A stretch of DNA of 64,000 nucleotides from Streptomyces sp. CB00455 (GCF_001905445.1 NZ_LIVQ01000007.1:390910-454909); one strand, 5' to 3'; positions 1-10,159 are shown, numbered from the stretch's first letter. A program made the numbers and translations. Notes: a model not told the origin generated them from the letters alone.

Positions 1-7
1 CACCGCC

Positions 8-518
8 ATGAACCACGGCCGCCAGGCCGACACCGAACGGCGCCGCACCCGGATGAAGACGGCCATCACCGCGGCCCGGCGCGACGGGACCTCGCTGACC
101 GCCTCGGCCATCGCCCGCACCGCCCCGCGTCGACCGCACCTTCCTCTATCGCCACCGCGACCTCCTCGACGCCCTCCACACCGCCGCCCACGAACCCGCA
201 ACGCAGTCCGGGGCCGGGCTGGCCGTCACCTCCGCTTCCCTGCAGGCCGACCTGGCCAACGCGGGCGCGCGCAGCGCCCGCCTGGCCGCCCGCGTCCATC
301 AACTCGAAGAACGCCTGTCGAAAGCCCTCAGCCAAGAGGTCTGGAAGGCCTCCGGACTCGGGCCGCCCTCCGACATCGCGGAACTCACCGGCCGCGTCAC
401 CAGGCTCGAACAACGCAACGTCGAGCTGACGCGCGCGCTGGAAGAATGGCAGACCGAACTCGACGCAGCCCGAGCCGCCAACCGCGGCCTGCCCCGAGCT
501 CTCAACCAGCGAGGCTGA
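8..518 (+). pseudogene. DUF6262-like transposon helper protein, frameshifted
   Basis: The first reading frame opens with an ATG and a DUF6262-like N-terminus (MNHGRQADTERRRTRMK) up to about 125. The recognisable continuation (VDRTFLYRHRDLL, then a long coiled-coil segment with QLEERLSK and TRLEQRNVEL) lies in another frame and stops at TGA 516-518. One inserted or deleted base near 121-130 therefore breaks the gene. The family (about 120-170 residues, helix-turn-helix plus coiled coil) is the small third partner of Tn554/TnpC-like transposition operons, normally just downstream of two tyrosine-recombinase genes; those would lie before this window. A sequencing error cannot be excluded. Confidence 0.6.
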
Positions 519-867
519 CGGTTCCGGCAGACTCAGAGGTCTGGACGACATCTTTGGCGGGTGCCCGGTGTCTTCACGACGGCCCAGGCCAGACCACCGA
601 TGCCGATGCCGCTGAGGTTGCAAGCAACGAGCAGCACGAGCTACCGCAGCCAGCGCGGCCACCGACGAAAGGCGACACGCGAAGGCCCAGTCTCTGCCCT
701 GACCCACCTCGGTGAGTAAGGTGCGTCGCTGCTGATGCGGATGGCCAAGTCTCGGCAGAAGCCAGAACCTTGATCAACCTGCGCACTGACGGCAGGGTTG
801 GAGTGGACCCGTGCGGCGCGGATCGCGCACCGCATGCCGGTGCTCACTGCTCAGGGACTTCGTCCGC
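519..867. other. intergenic, nothing recognised
   Basis: About 350 bases between the DUF6262 remnant and the convergent response regulator. Open frames exist on both strands but none has a convincing start, ribosome site or family signature. No clear terminator was found. Confidence 0.4.
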
Positions 868-1527
868 TCACTGGGACGGTGCCACCAGGCCCGCCTCATA
901 GGCCAGGATCACCAGCTGCACCCGGTCGCGGGCATCGAGCTTGGCGAGCAGGCGGGTCAGGTAGGTCTTGGCGGTGGCGATGCTGATGTAGAGCTCGCCC
1001 GCGATCTCCGTATTGGACAGGCCTCTGCCGACCAGGGTTAGCACCTCGCGTTCCCGGTCGGTGATGCCGCCGAGCTCCACCCGCCGCGGCGGTGACGCTG
1101 CGGGTCGGGCGGTGAACTCTTTGATCAGCCGGCGTGTGACAGCAGGTGCGATCAGAGCGTCCCCGGCGGCAACGATCCGGACTGCGGCGAGGATGTCGTC
1201 CAGGGCCATGTCCTTGACGAGGAACCCGGAGGCGCCGGCGTGCAGCGCCCCGTAGACGTAGTCGTCGTCGTCGAAGGTCGTCAGGACGACGACGCGTGTG
1301 GAGCCGGTGCCCGTCGTGATCAGCCGGGTGGCCTCGATGCCGTCCATGCCGGGCATCCGGAGGTCCATCACCACGACGTCGGGGGCGAGCTCCTCCGTCA
1401 GCCGTACCGCTTCCGCGCCGTCTCCTGCCTCGCCCACCACCTCGATGTCCGCGGTGTCGGTGATGACCATCTGCAGGGCGGCCCGGACCAGGGGCTGGTC
1501 GTCGGTGAGCACGACACGGATGGTCAT
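868..1527 (-). CDS. NarL/FixJ-type response regulator
   Basis: A 219-residue two-domain response regulator. The receiver domain (residues 1-120) has the acidic pair in LTDDQP, the phosphoacceptor Asp in VVMDLRMPG and the conserved Lys in FLVKD. The C-terminal LuxR-type HTH (about 150-212) contains LTLVGRGLSNTEIA. It is the output half of the two-component system with the upstream kinase: its ATG overlaps the kinase TGA by four bases (1524-1527), indicating translational coupling. The neighbouring divergent ABC exporter is the natural target, as is common for such pairs in Streptomyces, but that is inference. Length is typical. Confidence 0.93.
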   Translation of the reverse strand: MTIRVVLTDDQPLVRAALQMVITDTADIEVVGEAGDGAEAVRLTEELAPDVVVMDLRMPGMDGIEATRLITTGTGSTRVVVLTTFDDDDYVYGALHAGASGFLVKDMALDDILAAVRIVAAGDALIAPAVTRRLIKEFTARPAASPPRRVELGGITDREREVLTLVGRGLSNTEIAGELYISIATAKTYLTRLLAKLDARDRVQLVILAYEAGLVAPSQ

Positions 1528-2783
1528 CTGGCTGCCGCCTTCGCTTCTGCCTCGGTTCCTGCCGGTACCGGGAGTCTGGCCGCTACGAGGAAACCGCCCC
1601 CCGGGCGCGGCCCCGCAGTGAAATTGCCGTGCAGCAGGGCGACCCGCTCCCGCATGCCGATCAGACCGTACCCGGTGTCCGTGCTGGTGCCGCCGCCGCT
1701 GCCTCGGTCCGAGACCTCGACGGTGAGCTCGTCATCGAGGTAGTCGAGGCGCACCCGGCAGGAATCGGCACCCGAATGCCGTACGGCGTTGGTCACCGAC
1801 TCCTGGACGATCCGGAACGCCGCGAGGTCGATGTCGGCCGGCAGAGGGCGTCGCCTGCCCTGCCACCGCACCTCCACGCGGACCCCGGCGGCCGTGGTCG
1901 TCGCGGCGAGCTGTTCCACGTTCGCCAGGCCGGCGGCCGGTCGCAGGGGCGCAGGCGCGGGCGAACGGCCTTGGCCGGTGTGTTCCTCATCCTGGTCGGC
2001 CTGGCGCAGTGCGCCCAGCATCCTTCGCAGCCCGGACAGCGTCTCGCGGCCGGCCATCTCCACGGTGAGCATCGCCTCGCGGGCTCTGGCCGGCTGGGTC
2101 TCGATGACCCGGGCCGCGGCGCCGGCCTGCAAGGCGATGATGCCGATGCTGTGGGCGACCGTGTCGTGCATCTCGCGGGCGATGCGCAGCCGTTCGGCGG
2201 TGACGGCCTCGGCGGCGGCCCGGGCGTGCAACTCTGCGGTGTGGGCACGGGCCTGATGCGCCGAGTTGCCGATGAGCCAGGCGATGACCACGGTCAGGGC
2301 CATGAAGGGCTCGGGGGCGATCCCGGAGTCGTCGCCCGCGATAGACCGCAGGACGAGGTAGCCGGCGAGTGTGCCGAGCGCCGCGCCGGCCGCGGCGAGC
2401 GAGATCCGTCGAGGTCGGGTGGCTGCGATGTAGCAGAGGGCGATGTCCACGGCCAGGAACTGCGTGGGCGGAATCTCATCCTGACGCCAGGCCACCGTCG
2501 AGATGACCGTACCGACGATCACCAGGCCGTACGCCGCGGAGGTCCTGCGGCGTAGCACCGCGCTGCCGGCCATGACCAGTACGAAGGCGACGGCGAGCAG
2601 CGCCTGGGCTCCGGGCGAGTCGAGCCCGTCCCGGGGGTAGCTGAGCGAGTAATACCGTCGCGGTGGCATCACTACGTACTCGACGATGGGTTCCACTGCT
2701 GCCGTGTACCACGCCAGTGCCGTCCACAGGCCCGGCGGTAGGCGTTTGAGCAGCGGCAGCGGCAGCGGCGGTGAGGTGGACAT
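1524..2783 (-). CDS. NarL-partner sensor histidine kinase (HisKA_3 type)
   Basis: The start is taken at the ATG ending at 2783, giving 419 residues beginning MSTSPPLPLPLLKRLPPG; the frame stays open further upstream but that stretch looks non-coding. Several hydrophobic helices occupy about residues 20-180, followed by a HisKA_3 dimerisation box with the phosphorylated His in REMHDTVAHS. A GHKL ATPase domain follows, with the N box in VTNAVRHSGA and a G box in GYGLIGMRERV. It is a membrane sensor that phosphorylates the coupled response regulator. The signal is unknown. The gene is divergent from the ABC transporter, so its promoter lies in 2784-2916. Confidence 0.92.
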   Translation of the reverse strand: MSTSPPLPLPLLKRLPPGLWTALAWYTAAVEPIVEYVVMPPRRYYSLSYPRDGLDSPGAQALLAVAFVLVMAGSAVLRRRTSAAYGLVIVGTVISTVAWRQDEIPPTQFLAVDIALCYIAATRPRRISLAAAGAALGTLAGYLVLRSIAGDDSGIAPEPFMALTVVIAWLIGNSAHQARAHTAELHARAAAEAVTAERLRIAREMHDTVAHSIGIIALQAGAAARVIETQPARAREAMLTVEMAGRETLSGLRRMLGALRQADQDEEHTGQGRSPAPAPLRPAAGLANVEQLAATTTAAGVRVEVRWQGRRRPLPADIDLAAFRIVQESVTNAVRHSGADSCRVRLDYLDDELTVEVSDRGSGGGTSTDTGYGLIGMRERVALLHGNFTAGPRPGGGFLVAARLPVPAGTEAEAKAAAR

Positions 2784-2916
2784 GCCTTGATCGTAAGCAC
2801 CTGCACCTGACGGCACATCTGACTGTGGCCGTACAACCAGGGTTGACACCCGTGCCCTCCGATCGTCATCGGTGGCCCGATTACGGGCGGGGTCGCCTAC
2901 CGGCACCGTTGTCCCC

Positions 2917-3825
2917 GTGATCGAAGTCAACGAGCTCACGAAGCGATACGGCAGCACGACGGCCGTCAAAGGTCTGACCTTCACCGTGCGACCCGGCCAG
3001 GTGACTGGGTTTCTCGGTCCTAACGGCGCCGGCAAGAGCACCACGCTGCGGATGATACTCGGCTTGCATGAGCCCACCAGCGGCACCGTCACCGTCGACG
3101 GCCGTTCCGTTCGCGACCGCCCCCGCGGCCTGCGTCATGTCGGCTCCCTTCTCGACGCGCACGATGTGCACGGCGGGCGCAGCGCGGTGGCGCAGCTGTC
3201 TGCCCTGGCCCGCAGCAACCGCATTCCGCAGCGCCGGGTGGAGGAGGTGCTGCGGGAGGTCGGTCTCGCCGAGGTGGCCCGGCGCCGCATCGGCGGATTC
3301 TCGCTCGGCATGAAGCAGCGGCTCGGCATCGCTTCCGCCCTGCTCGGCGAACCACCGGTAATGCTCTTCGACGAGCCGCTCAACGGCCTCGACCCGGAAG
3401 GCGTGAAGTGGGTGCGTGACTTGTTCAGGCGGCTCGCCGCCGAGGGCCGCACGGTGTTCGTCTCCAGCCATCTCATGTCCGAGATGGAGCACACCGCCGA
3501 CCAGCTGATTGTCATCGGCCGCGGCGAGCTGATCGCGGCGGAAAGCCTCACGGAGTTCTCCGCCCGTAGCACCCGGCAGAGCGTCACGGTGGGCACGTCC
3601 GCCGCAGCCGTCCTGAGAGACCTGCTGACGGCCGAGGGAGCAACCGTAAACACGGCGGGTGACCTGCTCACCGTGACCGGTGTGACCACAGTCCGGATCG
3701 GTGAGATCGCCATGGAGCACCGCATTCCGTTGCATCACCTCAGCGCCAAGTCCGCCTCATTGGAAGAGGCCTTCATGGAGCTCACCGCCGGCAGCGTGCA
3801 ATACCTCGCAGGAGACCCCCAGTGA
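2917..3825 (+). CDS. ABC transporter ATP-binding protein
   Basis: A 302-residue ATPase of the CcmA/drug-export type. The GTG at 2917 starts the typical MIEVNELTKRYGS N-terminus. Walker A is GPNGAGKST, the Q loop follows at about 85, the signature is FSLGMKQRLGIA, Walker B is VMLFDEPLNGLDPEG and the switch His lies in VFVSSHL. The last 80 residues form the extra domain usual for DrrA/BcrA-like exporters. Its GTGA overlap with the permease shows they form one transporter. A TTGACA hexamer at 2843-2848 could be its -35 element, but the matching -10 is weak. The two-component pair opposite probably regulates it (inference). Substrate unknown. Confidence 0.92.
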   Translation: MIEVNELTKRYGSTTAVKGLTFTVRPGQVTGFLGPNGAGKSTTLRMILGLHEPTSGTVTVDGRSVRDRPRGLRHVGSLLDAHDVHGGRSAVAQLSALARSNRIPQRRVEEVLREVGLAEVARRRIGGFSLGMKQRLGIASALLGEPPVMLFDEPLNGLDPEGVKWVRDLFRRLAAEGRTVFVSSHLMSEMEHTADQLIVIGRGELIAAESLTEFSARSTRQSVTVGTSAAAVLRDLLTAEGATVNTAGDLLTVTGVTTVRIGEIAMEHRIPLHHLSAKSASLEEAFMELTAGSVQYLAGDPQ

Positions 3826-4667
3826 CCACGACATACGCTTCGGCCAGTGAACTCGGGGCCGCCGAACCCCGCGCCCGCTTCCGCGACCTTGTGGCCGCCG
3901 AGTGGATCAGTTTTCGATCGCTGCGCTCGACGTGGATCGCGTACGGGGCCACCGCATTGGCCGTCATCGCGTTCAACGCGGGCACCGCCTACGACACCTA
4001 CAACTACTGGCCGGCGCGGAGCCCGGCGGACCAAGCCGACTTCGTCCGCGCCGGAATTCCGTTGCAGGAGGCGTTCACGGCGAACGCCGCCGTGGTCATG
4101 ATGCTCGCCCTCGGTGCCATCGGCGCCGTCGCGATCATCGGTGAGTACAGCACGGGCACCATCCGTACGACGTTCGCGGCCGTTCCGGCCCGCCGTTCGG
4201 TGATGGCCGCAAAAGCGGTGGTCGTCACGGCGGTCGCCACCGTCTTCGGCGCGATCGTCGCGGGGGCCTCGTTCGGCCTGACGCAGGCGATCCTCGGCGG
4301 CCGGGACGCAGGCATCTCGATCAGCTACCCGGGCGCCCTGCGTCTCGTAGTGGCGTCCGCCTTCCTGGCGCCCCTGTGCGCGCTCGCCGGCCTGGCCATC
4401 GGCGCCGTCATCAGGCACACCTCGGCCACCATGACCGCCTCGGTGGTGGTCATCCTCGTCCTGCCCATCGTCCTCACCGACGGCCGCCACTGGTCGGCGG
4501 TCGCCGGGCACGCCACGCTCTATCAGGCGTGGTCGCGGCTCGTCGAGGTCGGCTCCCGCCAGACCGACTTCCCGTGGACGACCGGTGGAGCCTGGACCGT
4601 CTACGCGGTGTGGGCGCTCACCGCAGCCGTGCTCGCCGTCACCAGCGCACAACGGCGCGACCAGTGA
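3822..4667 (+). CDS. ABC-2-type transporter permease
   Basis: A 281-residue membrane subunit starting at GTG 3822, inside the stop of the ATPase. After a cytoplasmic N-terminus ending in AAEWISFRSLRSTW there are about six hydrophobic segments. These include one near residue 95 (VVMMLALGAIGAVAIIGEY) followed by the GEYSTGTIRTTFAAVPAR turn that is characteristic of ABC-2 permeases of this type. It would form the membrane channel with the ATPase, probably as a homodimer. No partner permease follows, so this is a minimal two-gene exporter. Confidence 0.88.
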   Translation: MTTTYASASELGAAEPRARFRDLVAAEWISFRSLRSTWIAYGATALAVIAFNAGTAYDTYNYWPARSPADQADFVRAGIPLQEAFTANAAVVMMLALGAIGAVAIIGEYSTGTIRTTFAAVPARRSVMAAKAVVVTAVATVFGAIVAGASFGLTQAILGGRDAGISISYPGALRLVVASAFLAPLCALAGLAIGAVIRHTSATMTASVVVILVLPIVLTDGRHWSAVAGHATLYQAWSRLVEVGSRQTDFPWTTGGAWTVYAVWALTAAVLAVTSAQRRDQ

Positions 4668-4745
4668 GAGGGCCGGTCGGCCAACTGCCGGGGTACGGAC
4701 ACCCCGGCCAAGGCGGCCGCGACCAGGATGACGAGTTGACGACCG

Positions 4746-5615
4746 TTATTCCTCATCGACGACATCGGGGTCACGCAGTGACCGCAGGCCACCCGGCAGG
4801 TCCGGGAGCTGGAAGGAGTACCGGCCGAGCATGTTGATGTGGTGTCGCACGAACGGCGAGAGGCGGGCCACGTCCTCGTCGCGGACATCGAAGCCGTCGG
4901 CCCGGAGCTGGGTGACGGCGGCATCCATGCAGCGGGTGTTGAAGAGCACCAGGGCGTTGAGGACAAGGCCGAGGGCGCCGATCTGGTCCTCCATGCCGTC
5001 CTGGTAGCGCTGGTAGAGCTGCCCGGCCTTGCCGTGGAAGATCTTCCGGGCGAGCGCATGGCGGCCCTCCTGGAGGTTGGCCTGCACCTTGATCTTCCGT
5101 CGGTAGGCCGGCTCGTCCGCCAGACGCAGGATGTGCAGGGTCTTGGAGATGCGCCCGTAGTGCGCAATGGCGTCGCCCAGCGGGGTGGGCCGGCCGTCAC
5201 GCGACAGCATCCGGATCACGTCGTAGGCCCGCACGGCCCCGGTGTGGATCGAGCCGATGATCCGCAGAATGTCCTCCCAGTGCCGCTCGATCCGGACCAG
5301 GTCGACCCGGCCGCGGGCCGCGTCCTGGAACGCGCCGTAGTCGGCCGAGCGGTCGATGCGCCACATCTTCTGGTCCGGCAGGTCGGCGAACTGCGGCGCG
5401 TAGGTGAACCCCGCCAAGGTCAGGAGCCCGAAGACAATGTCGGAGTACGAGGCGGTATCCGTAACGATCATGTCGGGGCGTTTGCCGCCGTCGCGGTCGT
5501 AGAGGACGTCCAGCACGTACAGCGAGTCGCGCGGGGTGCCGGCCACCACCTTGCCGCCGAGTCCGGCCGCCTGGTCATTGATCAGTGTTCGCGCGAGTTC
5601 GCGGTGTAGAGAGAC
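4746..5615 (-). pseudogene. Tn3-family transposase, C-terminal remnant
   Basis: About 285 residues match the end of a Tn3-type transposase: DRDGGKRPDMIVTDTASYSD, YAPQFADLPDQKMWRI, RDGRPTPLGDAIAHYGRI and LGLVLNALVLFNTRCMDAAV. The usual protein is about 1000 residues, so roughly 700 N-terminal residues, including the first catalytic Asp, are missing. The recognisable part begins near 5615; upstream sequence in frame looks unrelated. The stop is TAA at 4746-4748. No resolvase or clear terminal inverted repeat is visible next to it. It is a dead fragment. Confidence 0.85.
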
Positions 5616-5894
5616 GGAGACACCAGGCTGGCAGACACACCGATCTCCGGGCGACGCGCGTGAGCCCGTACCTGGTGCCGTGAGCACGCGCCGGATGCGT
5701 GCGCCGGATGCGTGCGCCGACGGGTCGGCGTGCCAGACGCGGGCACGCGAGGGTGTCACCCGGCGGCCTTGTGGGGGAGCGCAGGATGTTGGGTCTCAGG
5801 AGGCGCCGGGTGTCTTGACGTGGCCGGCCGGGTGTCGGGACCTAGGTCGAAGGTCCGTCTCGTATTTCTGACTTCCGCGGGTCATGATCTCCGC

Positions 5895-6536
5895 ATGGTC
5901 GATCTGCATCAACTGGCTGCGTTCTGTGCGATGTCCCTCCTCCTTTCCGCGATCCCGGGGCCCAGCGTGCTCTTCGTCATTGGGCGGGCGCTGACATACG
6001 GGCGCCGGGCGGCATTGGCCTCTGTGCTGGGCAACGCGCTGGGCGGCTACGTACTTGTCATCGCAGTTGCGCTGGGGGTCGGAGCCGTGGTGGAGCGATC
6101 AGTGTTGCTCTTCAATGCGGTCAAGCTGGCCGGTGCCGCCTATCTGGTCTTTCTGGGGGTGAAGGCGCTGCGCGCCGGCTGGGGAAGCCGATCACAGACG
6201 GCGATGCCAGAAGCATTGCCAGGTGCAGGTGGGCGCTCTGTGCGGGCAGGTTTCACGGTCGGAGTGACCAACCCCAAGAGCATCGTCTTCCTCACTGCGG
6301 TGCTGCCCCAGTTCGTCGACCGGGAAGCTGGTCAGGTCGTCACCCAGATGCTCCTTCTGGGTCTGGCCGGCGCCGTGCTGGCAGTGATCTCCGACGGCGT
6401 CTGGGGACTTGCCGCCTCCGCCGCGCGAACGTGGCTGTGCCGTTCTTCTCGCGGGATGTCGGTGCTCGGCGGAACAGGGGGACTTGCCATGATCGGGCTC
6501 GGCGCCGCGGTCGCCCTCACCGGACGCGCCGACTGA
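5895..6536 (+). CDS. LysE/RhtB-family amino-acid exporter
   Basis: A 213-residue membrane protein starting at ATG 5895 (MVDLHQLAAFCAMSLL). It shows the LysE-family pattern: a first helix ending in the IPGPSVLFVIGRAL motif, a second hydrophobic pair (GNALGGYVLVIAVALGVGAV), the YLVFLGVKALRAGW segment, then GVTNPKSIVFLTAVLPQFV and three more helices. This family exports basic or neutral amino acids or homoserine-lactone-like compounds by proton antiport; the substrate cannot be told. It stands alone. A weak basic-amino-acid decarboxylase-like remnant just downstream is described separately. Confidence 0.88.
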   Translation: MVDLHQLAAFCAMSLLLSAIPGPSVLFVIGRALTYGRRAALASVLGNALGGYVLVIAVALGVGAVVERSVLLFNAVKLAGAAYLVFLGVKALRAGWGSRSQTAMPEALPGAGGRSVRAGFTVGVTNPKSIVFLTAVLPQFVDREAGQVVTQMLLLGLAGAVLAVISDGVWGLAASAARTWLCRSSRGMSVLGGTGGLAMIGLGAAVALTGRAD

Positions 6537-7227
6537 ACCGGCCGTGGCAGGTCGGCGTCATCTCGATGGGGTTCAGCAGGCACTGTCCCTTGCTCAGTCC
6601 CGGCAAGTAGTGCCCACCTGGTCGAATGCCACGCGCAGCGCTACAGCGGTATGACCCTGCGGCGCTGTGCCAGGAGATGCACCTGGTCGCCGCCGTGGTC
6701 ACCGTCACCGCGCCCGGGATCCCCGTCCTGATGCCCAGGCAAGCACTCGGAGCCGGCGACGGCCTGGTCCTGCGCCACCTCGGAGCGCTGGAGGGACCGC
6801 GGCTCTCCGGCTTCCGCGGCTTCGCGGCTTCTGCGGCTTCCGCAGCGAGGCACACGGTGTCACCACCGATCCCTGCACCGGCGACTTCCCGTTGGGGAGG
6901 GACTGCTGAGCCTGACCTACCGGGAGCGCCGCGCCGACGGGACGTGCTGATGACGTCGCGGGCTCTGATGACGGGCCTGAACGGCCGCAGGGCCGCCTTC
7001 GTCCACGAGCTGACGTCAGCCGTACCCGCCGGGGGGCTACCCTGCCGGAACTGCCCGACGTGGCTGGAGCGTGCGTGATGTCCTTGAACTGCCGGCAGCG
7101 CCCTCTCCCAGCGACGTCAGCGGGAGAAGCCAGATCCAACTGGCGTGTGCATGGCCAGGGCGAGATGACCGGCGAACGCGCCGACATATGCAGTACACGC
7201 GTATCGGGCCGGTCAGAGGGGCGGTTC
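6537..7227 (+). other. intergenic with possible PLP-decarboxylase C-terminal remnant
   Basis: In the forward frame at about 6641-6810 the translation includes AVVTVTAPGIPVLMP and VLRHLGALEG. This resembles the C-terminal end of Orn/Lys/Arg decarboxylases (PPGIPVL then an LR-L helix), but the match is short and there is no start. A second short in-frame stretch near 6905-6950 reads LLSLTYRERRADG. Nothing else is recognisable. I treat the block as decayed DNA. Confidence 0.28.
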
Positions 7228-7824
7228 TCAGGGTGTTGCGGACCTGGTCGGGCCGGGTGCGTCGTGCAGTAGCAGTTCGACCGCCGCGTCGAGGTAACCG
7301 TCCAGCCGGTCGTCCGTGCCGAGGGGGAGCAGACCGGGCAGCCGCACGGCCAGCTGGTTGTTCCCGATATGCGCTGTAAGCCCCAGAATGGCCCGCTGGA
7401 CCGCCACCTCAGGCGGGAAGCCGACCTCCTCGAAAAGGCTCACCACGTAGGCCATGCGTCGTTCCATCACGCGCCGCGCGACGGGCGCGACGAGTTCGTG
7501 CCCGGCCGAGGCGAGCACGCTGACCGCCACGGGGTTGTGTTCGGCGTCCCTGCTCACACGGGTGAAGAGCATCCGCAGTCGGGCTGCCGGGTCAGGTTCG
7601 TCGGCCACGGCGGAGATGGTCGCCTCGGTGAAGCGCTGTTCCCACAGTGAGAGCGTTGCCTCGATGAGTGCCTCGCGGTTCGCGAAGTGCCAGTAGAAGC
7701 TGCCCTTGGTGGTGCCGAGCCGGGCCGCGAGCGGTTCCACCGCGACTGCGGCGACTCCGCCTTCGGCCAGGGCGGTCAGCGCGGCTTCCGTCCAGTCGGT
7801 CGCGGACAACCGTCGACGATACAA
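7228..7824 (-). CDS. TetR-family transcriptional regulator
   Basis: A 198-residue regulator. The N-terminal HTH (residues about 10-55) reads LAARLGTTKGSFYWHF, followed by an all-helical ligand domain ending in HIGNNQLAVRLPGLLPLG and a divergent tail. The only start giving the full HTH is a TTG at 7822-7824, exactly where the RHS-type sequence on the other strand begins, so the native start codon and promoter may have been lost. The body looks intact. No target gene is adjacent, because the upstream side has been replaced. Confidence 0.8.
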   Translation of the reverse strand: MYRRRLSATDWTEAALTALAEGGVAAVAVEPLAARLGTTKGSFYWHFANREALIEATLSLWEQRFTEATISAVADEPDPAARLRMLFTRVSRDAEHNPVAVSVLASAGHELVAPVARRVMERRMAYVVSLFEEVGFPPEVAVQRAILGLTAHIGNNQLAVRLPGLLPLGTDDRLDGYLDAAVELLLHDAPGPTRSATP

Positions 7825-9757
7825 GTCGACCTACACCTACAACGGAGCCGGCAACCTCACCGAGGCCACCGACGCGAACGCCTCCACCGCGAAGGTCGAC
7901 TACAACAGCGACGGAACGGTGAAGACCTCCACCGACCCGGGCAACACCACCAGCACCACCTACAACTACGACAACTCAACGCATCAGGTCACCTCGGTGG
8001 ACCCGGCCGGCGGGACGCTGAAAGCCAAGTCGTACACCTATGACGCCTACGGCCGTCCGGCCACCGCCAAGGACGGGCGCGGCATCACCAGAACCTTCAC
8101 CTACGACGACGGTGACCGGATCGGCAAGGTCGACTACTCCGACTCCACCCCGGACGTCTCCTACACCTACGACGCCTTCGGCCGCGTCAAGACCCGCACC
8201 GACGCCTCGGGAACCACGACCTACGGATACGACGACCTGGGCCGGCTGACCTCCCGCACCGCCACGTCCGGCGGAGGCACCCTCGCCTACCGGTACGACA
8301 AGAACGGCAACCAGGTCGCCCTCACCGACGCCCGCGGCACCACCGCCTACACCTACGACAACGCCAACAAGCTCACCCAGGTGACCACCAACACCCCCTC
8401 CACGTCGACGAAGATCGGCTTCAGCTACGACGACCGGGGCCGGCGCACCGACACCTACTACGGCACCAACGACGCCCGCACCCTCTTCAAGGCCCGCGTC
8501 CACCAGGACTACGACAAGTCCGGCCGCATCAACCGCGTCTGGGCAGACCAGGGCCCGGCCGACACCCCCACCCGGCAGTTCGACACCACCTACTGCCGCG
8601 CCATCGGCACCCCCGGAACCTGCTCCACGGCAAAAGGCGACGACCGGAGCCTGCTGCAGTGGAGTAAAGACAACCTGACGGGTAAGACGACCAGCTACAG
8701 CTACGACAGCGGCAACCGGCTGACGAAGGTCGCGACCTCGGGAGGTGGCAAGACGTACACCTACACCTACGACGCGCGCGGAAACCGCAAGACGTCCACC
8801 GACGGCACCACCACCCAGAACCTCGCCTACGACGCCGCCAACCAGATCACCACCCCCGGCTACACCTACGACGGCCAGGGCAACCTCACCACCACCCCCG
8901 CCCTGTCCGCGGCCACGTTCGACGCCGCCGGCCGCATGACCACCGCCAAGACCGGCAACGGCACCGGCAGCTACACCTACGCCGGCACCAACGCCAACGA
9001 ACTGGTCCACCAGACCACCGACAAAGGCGAAAGCGTCGACTACGTCCACGGCCGCACCGACCAGTACGGCCTGCCCGTCATCGAACAGGTCAAGCTGAGC
9101 ACCGGCACCGCCTACATCGAACACGACCCCACCACCGGCCAGCCCCTCGCCCTGCGCACCACCAACGGCTACGAGGCCTACTACATCGTCGACGGCCTCG
9201 GAAACCCGGTGCAGTTCATCAACCAGTCCACCGTCCAGTCCGGCGTGTACGAGTACGACCCCTACGGCGCCGCCCAGACCGTCAAGTCCGGTACGGCTGC
9301 CACCGAGAACCCCTACCGGTTCGTCGGCGGCACCTACGACCGCACCACCGGCTACCTCAAGTACGGCCAGCGCTGGTACGACCCCACCACCGGCCGCTTC
9401 ACCACCCAAGACCCGATGACCTTCCTCGCCAACCCCGCACAGGGCAACCGCTACGCCTACGCCGGCGACGACCCCATCAACAACATCGACCCCAGCGGAC
9501 GCTCCATCATCGACACTCTGCTCCTGGCGAAGGACCTCATAGAGCTGGGCACCGACGCGGCGAACGGCGACGGCGAAGCTCTGGAGGGAGACCTCGTCGG
9601 CACCGCAGCCGGCCTCGGCACTGAAGTCGCCTGCATGTTCGGTGCGGGGCTGCTCGGAGCCGCGACGGCAGGGGTGGGCGGCGCGATCGTCTCCGGCGGC
9701 TGTGCCGTGGTCGGCTCCTACGTGGGAGACCAGGCAAAAGACGCATATGTGAACTGA
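7818..9757 (+). pseudogene. RHS/YD-repeat protein, 5'-truncated
   Basis: About 645 residues of the C-terminal half of an RHS-repeat protein. Many YD repeats are present (YTYDAYGRP, YGYDDLGRL, YTYDARGNR, FDAAGRMT), then the RHS core (YRFVGGTYDRTTGYLKYGQR, YDPTTGRFTTQDPM, YAGDDPINNIDPSGR). The last 90 residues form a variable tip rich in small residues (GAGLLGAATAGVGGAIVSGG). Full-length relatives exceed 1500 residues and carry a signal peptide; here the frame begins inside antisense TetR sequence without a start codon. The tip has no toxin fold I recognise, but its glycine-rich hydrophobic stretch could be membrane-active. Probably not expressed. Confidence 0.85.
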
Positions 9758-9799
9758 GGCCCCAGTGCCTCCATCGGTCAACGTGAAAGGAAGGCCCCG

Positions 9800-9910
9800 A
9801 TGGATCTTGCCGCCCTGTGGTTCCCCAGCGGACCTACTGGAATCATCCTGCTGGTCATCGCTCTCATAGCGATATGTGTCGGAATTTACATGGGCAGAAG
9901 GGGGAAATAG
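9800..9910 (+). CDS. 36-residue single-pass membrane peptide
   Basis: A short ORF 42 bases after the RHS stop. A purine-rich site (GAAAGGAAGG) lies about 6 bases before the ATG. The peptide begins MDLAALWFPSGP, has one hydrophobic helix (IILLVIALIAICVGIY) and ends in a basic tail (MGRRGK). Its position right behind a polymorphic RHS tip is where an immunity gene would sit, but immunity proteins are normally larger. I see only a plausible small membrane protein. Function unknown. Confidence 0.5.
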   Translation: MDLAALWFPSGPTGIILLVIALIAICVGIYMGRRGK

Positions 9911-9950
9911 CCGCCTGGGGGCGGCCAGCCGTCGACGCTTTCGACTAGAC

Positions 9951-9981
9951 CCCAGGGCGCTTCACGGAGAGGCGCCCTGGG
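9951..9981 (+). terminator. hairpin terminator-like stem
   Basis: A perfect 10-bp stem (CCCAGGGCGC paired with GCGCCCTGGG) with an 11-base loop, 40 bases after the 36-residue ORF. There is no long T-run, which is usual for Streptomyces terminators. It probably ends the RHS-tip/peptide transcript. Confidence 0.6.
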
Positions 9982-10159
9982 CCTTCTATGTGGCCACGGC
10001 AGCAGGCATGGGTGCGTCTCTTCGGCCATCCGCGTTCGGCAAGCGGAGCCGACGAGCCTCCGTCTCCGGTCACCTCCTGGGGGGGAGGGCTTTACCCGAG
10101 ACTCGATCGCGGACCCGAGGGGCGGCCTCACCACTGGGTTACCTGCGGAGGCCGGTCGA

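Noticed and set aside
2784..3092. N-terminal extension of the histidine kinase
   Set aside because: It would overlap the divergent ABC gene and lacks kinase-family character; the ATG ending at 2783 fits the membrane start.
7976..9781. 601-residue open frame antisense to the RHS gene
   Set aside because: Gly/Val/Ala-rich low-complexity product with no start site or family signature; the forward frame has clear YD repeats.
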